Of a stretch of 64,000 nt of DNA, positions 35,181-42,465 are shown piece after piece. Source of the DNA: Solirubrum sp044628455 (GTDB lineage: Bacteria; Bacteroidota; Bacteroidia; Cytophagales; Hymenobacteraceae). How positions within the stretch are numbered: the first letter of the stretch is position 1; every line of letters begins with the position of its first letter. The stretch lies in NCBI RefSeq assembly GCF_044628455.1, contig NZ_JBIYZW010000003.1, positions 682,001 through 746,000 on the forward strand. Reading direction: 5' to 3'. The translations under genes and the position numbers were made by a program. The notes below the pieces were generated by a model. That model was given only the letters and a program-made list of their open reading frames with translations. It made no database searches and was not told the origin of the DNA.

Positions 35181-35576
35181 TTAGGGCCGCGGCAGGCCGG
35201 CGCGGTTGGGCTCGTAGCGCACGCCGCCGAAGAGGTAGAGCATCAGGGCGCGGGAGTAGCGCAGCACCAGCGGGGTGGTGATGAGGGCCGCGAGGCCTAC
35301 CGTGACCACGTAGGCCCACAGGGGCGGGTCGCCGGCCAGGTAGTAAAGCAGCACGCCCGATATGGCGAAGATAGCCACCGTGAAGCCGTAGCTCACGAAC
35401 ATGGCACCCCAGTAAAAGCCGGGCTCGGGCTCGTAGGCCTGCTCGCACACCGGGCAGTGCTTGGGCATCTCGGCAAACTTGGTGCTGAAGGCGGCGTGGG
35501 AAAACAGCGGGCCTTCGTGGCAGCGCGGGCAGCGCAGCGCCAGCAAAGCCAAAGCCGAAGAGTCGATGCGGGACAT
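35181..35576 (-). CDS. DUF983 zinc-ribbon membrane protein
   Basis: This 131-aa protein begins with two knuckles (LRCPRCHEGPLF and HCPVCEQAYEPEPGFYWGAM), followed by two helices (GFTVAIFAISGVLLYYLA and YVVTVGLAALITTPLVLRY). That is the DUF983 pattern, common in Cytophagales. Function unknown. The ATG at 35576 was preferred over the far-upstream Met because the conserved region starts there. Confidence 0.88.
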   Translation of the reverse strand: MSRIDSSALALLALRCPRCHEGPLFSHAAFSTKFAEMPKHCPVCEQAYEPEPGFYWGAMFVSYGFTVAIFAISGVLLYYLAGDPPLWAYVVTVGLAALITTPLVLRYSRALMLYLFGGVRYEPNRAGLPRP

Positions 35577-35736
35577 GGCAAAAAAGCTTGGAAGTGAAAG
35601 CGGCGGCCGGGGCTTGGTTATACGCAGCCGGCCGGCCGGGTTCCTGAGGCCGGGCTTGCGCCCGGAAGAACACGCGGCAAAATTACGGCCTGCGCCCCGC
35701 GCGCGGCAGCCCGATTCCGGGTACTTGCAGGACAAA

Positions 35737-36615
35737 TCAGGGCTGCTGGCGGAAGGCCTCGGGTGTGAGGCCGGCGTACTTGCGGAAGTAGCGCGTGAAG
35801 TAGGAGGCGTCGTCGAAGCCCAGCTCGTAGGCCACCTGCGCCACCGACAGCGAGGAGTGCCGCAGCAGGCGCCGGGCTTCCGTCACCACCCGCTCGTGAA
35901 TGAGGGCGCTGGCGGTTTGGTTGAGCACCCGGCGGCACACCGCGTTCAGGTGGTCGGGGGTAATGTGCAGCAGCGCGGCGTAGTCCTGCACCGTGCGCTT
36001 GCGGCGGTAGTGCTGGTTGAGCAACGCCCCGAAGGCGCGCACCTGCCGGGGCGCGGGCTGCGCGGCCGCCGGGCTGGCCGGGTAGGCCCGGGCCGCCAGC
36101 TCCAGGCACAGGTAGAGGTAGCTGCGCACCACCTCGGCCTGGTTGGGCTGGCCGCGCCGCGGCTCGGCGTAGAGCTGGCCCAGCAGTCCGCCCAGCGTGG
36201 CGGCATCGAGGCCGGTGGCGGGGTCTACTTCGCTCAGGTACAGCACGGGCGGGTGCTCGGGGGCGAAAAACGGGTACTCGTAGAGGCGCGGACCGGGGTA
36301 GCGGAACAGGAAGAACTCGGCGTCGAAAAACACCACGTAGCCGCGGGTGCCGGGGGCCAGCTCCCAGTGGTGCACCTGCCCCGGCGCCAGAAAAAACAGG
36401 CTGTCGGGCCGCAGCGCGTAGCTCACCAGGTCGATGGTGTGGGTGCCACCGCCCTGCTCCACGTACAGCAGTAGGTAAAAGGCGTGGGCGTGGGCCTCGT
36501 TCACGTGCGGAAACCGCTGCACGTGGGTTTCCAGCCGCTCGACGTAGTAGGGCTGCCGGGCCGCGGGCGAGGGAAACTGATCGAGGGCCAGCACCGGCGG
36601 CGCAGCAGCTTTCAT
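35737..36615 (-). CDS. AraC-family transcriptional regulator
   Basis: This 292-aa protein has an N-terminal cupin-like sensing domain (about 35-150; HAHAFYLLLYVEQGGGTHTI and FFLAPGQVHHWEL) and a C-terminal pair of helix-turn-helices (TVQDYAALLHITPDHLNAVC, then SLSVAQVAYELGFDDASYFT followed by RYFRKYAGLTPEAFR). It is divergent from an FUSC membrane gene, and the gap contains a 43/44-bp repeat whose spacing and position suit AraC-type operators. The ligand is unknown. Confidence 0.91.
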   Translation of the reverse strand: MKAAAPPVLALDQFPSPAARQPYYVERLETHVQRFPHVNEAHAHAFYLLLYVEQGGGTHTIDLVSYALRPDSLFFLAPGQVHHWELAPGTRGYVVFFDAEFFLFRYPGPRLYEYPFFAPEHPPVLYLSEVDPATGLDAATLGGLLGQLYAEPRRGQPNQAEVVRSYLYLCLELAARAYPASPAAAQPAPRQVRAFGALLNQHYRRKRTVQDYAALLHITPDHLNAVCRRVLNQTASALIHERVVTEARRLLRHSSLSVAQVAYELGFDDASYFTRYFRKYAGLTPEAFRQQP

Positions 36616-37051
36616 GGGCGAAGGAAAAGGGGCAGGGCCGCAAAATACGCAGGCTGCCGGGGCCGGTAGCACCTGCTGCGGCGGAGAGCAGGCGGCCGGT
36701 AGCGTCCGGGCGCAGGGCCGATGCTGTATACTATTCGGGCTGACACGTGTAAATAGTATACAGGAGCTTGTAGACTTTCAAGCGGGCTGAATGCGAAAAG
36801 TATACAGGTGCTGTAGACTTTCGGTCGAGCTGAACGCGAAAAGTCTACAGGTGCCGGCCGCATGAGCGCGGGCCTGTTCCCGCTGGGCCGGACTCATGGC
36901 TGGCCGCCGGGCCAACGGCCCGCGCTGCGGGCCGTATCAGCCCCACCGCCGCCCGGGCGCGGCTTTTTACCCCAAACGCCTTCGCTTCGCCGCGCCGTGG
37001 CTTACTTGCCGCCCAAACGCGGTGAAGCGCCCGCGTACCCCGTTACCGCCG
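36616..37051. other. 436-bp divergent gap with long direct repeats
   Basis: The gap between the AraC gene and the FUSC gene contains the 43/44-bp repeat block 36726-36857 and, just before the FUSC gene, a weak hairpin with a T-run (GCCGC/GCGGC, 36948-36968) that could attenuate transcription. The open frame from 36862 through 38562 is a shadow of the FUSC gene. No other gene is seen. Confidence 0.6.
36726..36857. repeat. 43/44-bp direct repeats with GTATACAGG start
   Basis: Full units begin at 36756 (44 bp) and 36800 (43 bp). A 30-bp partial unit lies at 36726 and a partial one at 36843 (GTCTACAGG). Each full unit carries GTATACAGG, then GTAGACTTTC about 14 bp on, then GCTGAA and GCGAAAA. 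GTATAC is itself palindromic. Confidence 0.88.
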
Positions 37052-39208
37052 ATGAATCCGCATTCCCGCCGCCTGCAGTACTTCTTCTTCGGTCAGAACT
37101 TCGCCGACGGCCTGCGCACCACCGTGGTGGCGCTGGTGCCGGCCCTGGTGCTGCTGTACCTGGGCCAGGCCGAGGCCGGCTTCGTGGTGGCGCTGGGCGC
37201 CATCTGCGTGAGCGTAACCGATTTGCCCGGGCCGCTGCGGCACCGGCGCGCGGGCATGGCCGTGTGCGTGGCCTTTCTGCTGCTGGTGGCCTTGGTCACC
37301 GGCTTCGCGCGGCTGAATCCCTACGTGATGGGCGCCGAGGTGCTGGCCTTCAGCTTTTTGTTTACCATGCTCTCGGTGTACGGCGCCCGCGCCGGGGCCG
37401 TGGGCGCGGCGGCCCTGCTGGTGATGCTGCTGATGATGGACCAGCCCTTGACGGCCCCCCAGGTGCTGCGCTACGCCGGCCTGGTGACGCTGGGCGGACT
37501 GTGGTACCTGGGCGCGAGTTTACTGGCCACCCGGCTGCAGCCCTACCGCCCCGCCCAGCGCGCGTTGGGAGAGTGCATTCACGCCGTGGCCGAGTTTCTG
37601 CGCGTGAAAGCCGCCTTCTACCAGTCGGGCACCGACCTCGACGCGGCCTACCGCAACCTGCTGGCTCAGCAGGTGGTCGTCAACGAAAAGCAGGACGCGG
37701 TGCGGCAGATTTTGTTCAAAAGCCGGCAGCTGGTGGAAGAAACCACCGGCGTGGGCCGAGCGCTGGTGTTTGCCTTCGTCGAGACGGTGGACCTCTACGA
37801 GCACATCACCGCCATTTACTACGACTACCAGTCGCTGCGGGCGCGCTTTGCCGCCACGGGCATCCTCAGCGACGTGGCCGCGCTGGTGCTGCGCATGGCC
37901 GCCGAGCTCGACGGCATCGGGCTGGCCGTGCACGCCAACCGCCGCTACGTGCGCCCCACGTTCGACCTCTCGGCCGAGCTGGAGCACCTGCGCACGCGCA
38001 TCGACGCGCTGGCCGAGCAGCAGCCCGGCACCAGCACCATCGTGCTCAAAAAGGTGCTCATCAACCTGCGCAACATGCAGCAGGAAATTCAGGCCCTGCT
38101 CTCGTACTTCGACCCAGCCTCGCCCACCTACCAGCAAAGCACCGACCAGCTGGAGTACTCGCGGTTCGTGTCGCGCCAGAACCTCTCGCTGCAGTTGCTG
38201 CTCGACAACCTCTCGCCCGACTCGTCAGTGTTCCGCCACTCGGTGCGCATGGGGCTGGCCTGCCTGTTCGGCTTTGGGGTGGCCAAGTTCGTGACCCTGG
38301 GCGGGCACAGCTACTGGATTGTGATGACCATTGCCTTCATGCTCAAGCCCGGCTTCAGCCTCACCAAAGAGCGCAACATTCAGCGCCTACTGGGCACGCT
38401 GGGCGGCGGGGCCATCGGGGTGCTCATCCTGACGCTGGTGGAAGACCCCCAGGCCCGCTTCGGGCTGATGGTGCTGCTGATGGTGGGCGCCTTCAGCTTT
38501 CAGCGCACCCACTACGTGGTGTCGGTGGTGCTGATGACGCCCTACGTACTCATTCTGTTTAGCCTGCTGGGCCTGGGCTTTATGAGTTTGCTGCAGGAGC
38601 GCGTCATCGATACGCTCATCGGCTGTGCCATTGCCCTGGCCGCCGGCTACCTGCTGTTTCCCATGTGGGAGTCGGAGCAGCTGCGCACCTACATGCGCGA
38701 CGTGGTGCGGGCCAACCTCAACTACCTGCAGCAGCTGGCCGATACCCTGGCCGGCCGGCCCCGGCAGCTGACCGCTTACAAGCTGGCCCGCAAGGAGGTG
38801 TACGTGAGCTCGGCCAACCTGGCGGCGGCCTTCCAGCGCATGCTTTCCGAGCCCAAGAGCAAGCGCCGCAACAGCGAGGAAATCCAGCAGTTCGTGGTGC
38901 TCAACCACATTCTGTCGGCCAACATTGCCACGCTCACGGCCGCCGTGGCCGCCGCCCGGCCCGCCGTCCGCCCGCCCGAGCTGCTGCGCCCGGTGCAGCA
39001 GTCCCTTACTGCCCTAACCGCCAGCCTGCAGCAATTGGGCGGAACCCCCGAGCCGCCCGAGCCCGCCCCGGCGGCGAACCCGGGCACGGCTCTGCCCGCC
39101 CACGAGCAGCAGTTGCTGGCCGAGCAGCTGCGCTTCATTTGCACCGTGAGCCAGGATATCGGCAAGGTTACCGCCAGCATTACCCCTGAGCCGGTCAAGC
39201 AGGAATAG
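37052..39208 (+). CDS. FUSC/YccS-type membrane protein
   Basis: This 718-aa protein has the tandem layout of the FUSC family. Six N-terminal helices (about 20-170) are followed by a long cytoplasmic helical region (180-380), then six more helices (about 390-550; FGFGVAKFVTLGGHSYWIVM, FSLTKERNIQRLLGTLGGGA) and a C-terminal helical domain. The motif RGG-like LTKERNIQRLLGTLGGGAIG marks the second repeat. Family members include YccS and aromatic-acid efflux proteins; the substrate here is unknown. Divergence from an AraC gene suggests induction by a small ligand. The ATG at 37052 was chosen at the first Met before the first helix. Confidence 0.88.
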   Translation: MNPHSRRLQYFFFGQNFADGLRTTVVALVPALVLLYLGQAEAGFVVALGAICVSVTDLPGPLRHRRAGMAVCVAFLLLVALVTGFARLNPYVMGAEVLAFSFLFTMLSVYGARAGAVGAAALLVMLLMMDQPLTAPQVLRYAGLVTLGGLWYLGASLLATRLQPYRPAQRALGECIHAVAEFLRVKAAFYQSGTDLDAAYRNLLAQQVVVNEKQDAVRQILFKSRQLVEETTGVGRALVFAFVETVDLYEHITAIYYDYQSLRARFAATGILSDVAALVLRMAAELDGIGLAVHANRRYVRPTFDLSAELEHLRTRIDALAEQQPGTSTIVLKKVLINLRNMQQEIQALLSYFDPASPTYQQSTDQLEYSRFVSRQNLSLQLLLDNLSPDSSVFRHSVRMGLACLFGFGVAKFVTLGGHSYWIVMTIAFMLKPGFSLTKERNIQRLLGTLGGGAIGVLILTLVEDPQARFGLMVLLMVGAFSFQRTHYVVSVVLMTPYVLILFSLLGLGFMSLLQERVIDTLIGCAIALAAGYLLFPMWESEQLRTYMRDVVRANLNYLQQLADTLAGRPRQLTAYKLARKEVYVSSANLAAAFQRMLSEPKSKRRNSEEIQQFVVLNHILSANIATLTAAVAAARPAVRPPELLRPVQQSLTALTASLQQLGGTPEPPEPAPAANPGTALPAHEQQLLAEQLRFICTVSQDIGKVTASITPEPVKQE

Positions 39209-39257
39209 TTTATTGCTATTTGTTTTAGTAAAAGCTAGCTTGAAATTTAGCAAATGC

Positions 39258-39265
39258 TACCTTTG
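39258..39265 (+). promoter_or_regulatory. Candidate -7 box of the DUF3224 gene
   Basis: TACCTTTG is an exact TAnnTTTG match, 27 bp before the ATG at 39293, in a locally AT-rich stretch. A TTG lies 15 bp upstream of it. Confidence 0.5.
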
Positions 39266-39292
39266 CCCGGTAGCCACCAACCGATTACCGCC

Positions 39293-39691
39293 ATGAACAC
39301 GCGCGCTACTGGCCTGCTGGAACTGGAGAGCTGGAACGAGGAGTCCTGCTCCGAAGCGGACGGCCAAACCACCCTGGCGCGGGCCCGCGTCACTCAGACG
39401 CTGTCCGGCGACATCGAAGGGGAAAGCCAACTGGAGGTACTGCTGTTTTACCACGCCGACGGCACGGCCAGCTCGGTGGGGCTCGAGCACGTGGTGGGCC
39501 GGGTGGGCAACCGCGCCGGCAGCTTCATTCTCGAGCACAGCGGCACCCTCGAAGACGGCGTGGCCAAGGCCAACTTCTCGGTGGTGCCCGGCTCGGGCAC
39601 CCACGACCTCGACGGCCTGCGCGGCCGCGGCTGGTTTGTGCGCCCCCGCGGGCAGCGCGGCTCCCTCACCCTCGACTACCACTTCGACTAA
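39293..39691 (+). CDS. DUF3224 protein
   Basis: This 132-aa protein is all beta and matches DUF3224: MNTRATGLLELESWNEESCS at the start, LLFYHADGTASSVGLEHVVG in the middle and GTHDLDGLRGRGWFV with LTLDYHF at the end. The fold is an allene-oxide-cyclase-like barrel. Function unknown; no signal peptide is present. It has its own promoter candidate and faces the aldo/keto reductase gene. Confidence 0.88.
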   Translation: MNTRATGLLELESWNEESCSEADGQTTLARARVTQTLSGDIEGESQLEVLLFYHADGTASSVGLEHVVGRVGNRAGSFILEHSGTLEDGVAKANFSVVPGSGTHDLDGLRGRGWFVRPRGQRGSLTLDYHFD

Positions 39692-39712
39692 CGGGCGCCG
39701 GTCGGCCCGCTG

Positions 39713-40663
39713 TTAGCTGCTGGCCTGGTTGAGTTCCTGCATATCGGCCTCGCTCAGCGCCAGTTGCAGCGCGGGCAGCAGCTCCTGTACCTGAGCGGCG
39801 CTGGTGGCGCTGGCAATAGGCGCGGTCAGGCCGGGGCGGGCCATAATCCAGGCCAACGCCACCTGGGCCGGCGTGGCTCGGTGGCGCTGGGCCACGGCAT
39901 CGACGGCGGCCAGAATGCGCAGGCCCTTTTCGTTGAGGTATTTCTGACCCACGCCGCCGCCCCGGGGGCTTTTCTGCAAATCGGCGGCCGAGCGATACTT
40001 GCCCGTGAGGAAGCCCGCAGCCAGGCCGTAGTAGGGAATAACGCCCAGGCCGTGCTGCCGGCACAGGGGCAGCAGATGCTGCTCGAAGTCGGCGCGGTCG
40101 TAGAGGTTGTAGAGCGGTTGCAGGCTTTCGTAGCGCGGCAGGCCCTGCTGCTCGCTGGCCTGCAGGGCCTGGCTCAGCCGCTCGGCCGAGAAGTTGCTGG
40201 CCCCGATGGCGCGCACCTTGCCTTCCCGGATCAGCTGGGCGTAGGCTTCGAGCGGCTCTTCCACCGGCACCGTGGGGTCGTCCTTGTGCGACTGGTACAG
40301 GTCGATATAATCGGTTTGCAGGCGGCGCAGCGAACCTTCCACGGTGCGCAGGATGTGGGCCTTCGACAGGCCCTTCTGGTCGGGCGCCACTTCCCAGCCC
40401 ACCTTGGTGGCCAGCACCAGGTCGTCGCGGCGGCCGTGCTGCCGGAGCCACTTGCCGATGATGGTTTCCGACTCGGTGCCCTGGTGGCCCGGCACCCAAA
40501 CCGAGTAGCCGTGGGCTGTGTCGAGGGCATTGCCGCCGCCGGCCACGAAGGCGTCGAGCACCCGGAAGGAAGTGGCTTCGTCGATGGTCCAGCCAAACAC
40601 GTTGGTGCCCAGCACCAGCGGAGTAATGCGCAGGCCCGAGCGGCCCAGTTCACGGTGTTGCAT
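39713..40663 (-). CDS. Aldo/keto reductase
   Basis: This 316-aa NADPH-dependent oxidoreductase has the TIM-barrel AKR pattern. The catalytic tetrad region is GGNALDTAHGYS (Asp, Tyr), then ATKVGW (Lys) and LYQSHKDDP (His). IGASNFSAERL and IPYYGLAAGFLTGKY are the conserved cofactor-side segments. It resembles the YajO/YhdN-type subgroup. The substrate is unknown. It is monocistronic. Confidence 0.93.
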   Translation of the reverse strand: MQHRELGRSGLRITPLVLGTNVFGWTIDEATSFRVLDAFVAGGGNALDTAHGYSVWVPGHQGTESETIIGKWLRQHGRRDDLVLATKVGWEVAPDQKGLSKAHILRTVEGSLRRLQTDYIDLYQSHKDDPTVPVEEPLEAYAQLIREGKVRAIGASNFSAERLSQALQASEQQGLPRYESLQPLYNLYDRADFEQHLLPLCRQHGLGVIPYYGLAAGFLTGKYRSAADLQKSPRGGGVGQKYLNEKGLRILAAVDAVAQRHRATPAQVALAWIMARPGLTAPIASATSAAQVQELLPALQLALSEADMQELNQASS

Positions 40664-40756
40664 ACGAGCAGGAAATAAGCGGGCCGACCGGAAAAACGCA
40701 AGCAGCGGTTGGCCCGAAAGCTTGCATACCGCCCGGCGGCCCCGCGGGTTTCCGGG

Positions 40757-41674
40757 CTACGCCGCCAGCGGCAGCTGCAGGCGGGCCACCGTGCCGCGCC
40801 GGGGCGTCGACAGCACCCGCAGGGTGCCGCCGTGCAGCTCGGCCACGCGCCGGGCCAAAGCCAGTCCGATGCCGTTGCCGGGCACCTGCCGGGCGTTGTC
40901 GCCGCGGAAAAACGGTTCGAAGATGCGCGGCAGGTCGGCTGGGGTAATTCCGGCGCCGTGGTCGCGAAACTCCAGCGCGGCCTGTCCCTCGCTCAGCCCC
41001 AGCCACGCGTGCACCCGGCGCTCGGGCGAAAACTTGCAGCCGTTGTCGAGCAGCTGCAGGCAGGCCTGCGCCAGCAGGTCGGGGTCGCCGGCCACCACCA
41101 GCGGGCCGCTCAGCTCGTCGAGCCGTGGGTCGAACTCGAACTGCACCTGGTAGCCGGGGCGGCGGGCTTTCAGCTGCACAATGGCCTGGTACACCACTTC
41201 GTCGAGGGCCACGGGCTGGGGGCGGGCGCCGGGGCAGTCGGCGGTGAGCTGCACCAGGGCCAGCAGGTCGTTGGCTAGCTGGTTGAGGCGGGCAATGTCC
41301 TGCAGCACCGACTGCCAGGTTTGCTCGTGCTCGGCCACGCTGCGGGGCCGGATGAGCGTCACCTCGATCTGGCCGGTGATGCTGGTCAGGGGCGTACGCA
41401 GCTTGTGGGAGGCCTGCGTCACGAAGCTGCGCTGGCTTTCCATGGCCTGCTGCAGGCGGGCCAGCAGGTCGTTGAGGGCATTGGTCAGCGCCGCCAGCTC
41501 GCCCGCGGGCACGGGCAGGCGGCGCTCCAGCGCGGCCCCGGTGAGGCCGGCCAGCTGCCGGGTAAGCCGGGCCAGCTGGCGGCCGGTCCGCTGCCGCCGG
41601 CGGGCGGCCAGTCCCCAGGCCGCGCCCGCCCCGAGCAGCAGCCCGAGCGCCAACCCCAGCAGCAGCTCACTCAT
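40757..41674 (-). CDS. Sensor-less histidine kinase of an OmpR-type system
   Basis: This 305-aa kinase has only one N-terminal hydrophobic segment (LLLGLALGLLLGAGAAWGLA), then a HAMP-like region, a DHp domain and a HATPase. The H-box is QASHKLRTPLTSITGQIE; the residue after the His is Lys where Glu or Asp is usual. LLDNGCKFSP is the N-box, DHGAGI the G1 box and FFRGDN with GNGIGLALARRV the F/G2 boxes. The usual periplasmic sensor and second helix are missing. The gene starts 3 bp after the response-regulator stop, so the unit is coupled. It may sense state through a partner, possibly the SulP fusion upstream. Confidence 0.88.
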   Translation of the reverse strand: MSELLLGLALGLLLGAGAAWGLAARRRQRTGRQLARLTRQLAGLTGAALERRLPVPAGELAALTNALNDLLARLQQAMESQRSFVTQASHKLRTPLTSITGQIEVTLIRPRSVAEHEQTWQSVLQDIARLNQLANDLLALVQLTADCPGARPQPVALDEVVYQAIVQLKARRPGYQVQFEFDPRLDELSGPLVVAGDPDLLAQACLQLLDNGCKFSPERRVHAWLGLSEGQAALEFRDHGAGITPADLPRIFEPFFRGDNARQVPGNGIGLALARRVAELHGGTLRVLSTPRRGTVARLQLPLAA

Positions 41675-41677
41675 GGG

Positions 41678-42355
41678 CTAGGCCTCGCGGTTCTGAAAGA
41701 TGTAGCCGATGCCGTTGAGGGTGTGAATCAGCTTGGGCGAGAAGTCGTGGTCGATTTTCTTGCGCAGGTAGTTCACGTACACGTCCACCACGTTGGTGCC
41801 GGTATCGAACGACAAGTCCCAGACCTTGCCCACGATTTCCTGGCGGGTGAGGGCGCGGCCCTGGTTTTGCATGAAGTATTCGAGCAAGGCCAGCTCGCGG
41901 GCCGTCAGGTGAATGGCCCGGTCGCCGCGCTTTACCAGCTTGCTGTTGCTGTTGAGCTCCAGGTCGGCCACCTTCAGCACGCTTTCTTCGGTGAGGGTGT
42001 AGCGGCGCTGCAGGGCGCGCAGCCGGGCCAGCAGCTCCTCGAAGGCAAAGGGCTTAACCAGGTAGTCGTCGGCGCCGGCGTCGAAGCCCTTGAGTTTGTG
42101 GTCGGTGGAGGCCATGGCCGTGAGCATGAGCACGGGCAGCCGTTCGTGGCGCTGGCGGATATAGCGGCACAACTCAAAGCCGCTCATCTCGGGCAGGTTC
42201 ACGTCGAGAATCACGGTGCTGTAGTCGCCGGCGGCCAGCAGGCGCTGGGCCAGGGTGGCGTCGAGGGCCACGGCCGCCTCGATGCCGTAGTCTTCCAGGC
42301 CGTTTTTCAGGAAGGAAGCCACTTTCAACTCGTCTTCAACTATCAAAACCTTCAT
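41678..42355 (-). CDS. OmpR-family response regulator
   Basis: This 225-aa regulator has a receiver domain (VLIVEDELKVASFLKNGL, phosphoacceptor in VILDVNLPEMSGFEL, conserved Lys in LVKPFAFEEL) and a winged helix (LTARELALLEYFMQNQGRAL, VDVYVNYLRKKID). It sits between the SulP fusion (110-bp gap) and the kinase on the same strand. It could regulate the SulP fusion or be co-transcribed with it. Confidence 0.93.
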   Translation of the reverse strand: MKVLIVEDELKVASFLKNGLEDYGIEAAVALDATLAQRLLAAGDYSTVILDVNLPEMSGFELCRYIRQRHERLPVLMLTAMASTDHKLKGFDAGADDYLVKPFAFEELLARLRALQRRYTLTEESVLKVADLELNSNSKLVKRGDRAIHLTARELALLEYFMQNQGRALTRQEIVGKVWDLSFDTGTNVVDVYVNYLRKKIDHDFSPKLIHTLNGIGYIFQNREA

Positions 42356-42465
42356 CACGCAGGGGCAAAATGGGCGAGTGGGTAACGGGGCGGACTGCGG
42401 GGAAAAGGGGAGGGAGCGAAGGAACAGGGTAACCGCGAAACGCGGCCAGGGTTTTGGGCGGGCGG

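Noticed and set aside
36862..38562. 566-aa plus-strand frame overlapping the FUSC gene
   Set aside because: Its composition is Arg/Pro/Gly-rich, and the FUSC frame explains the same DNA with conserved motifs.
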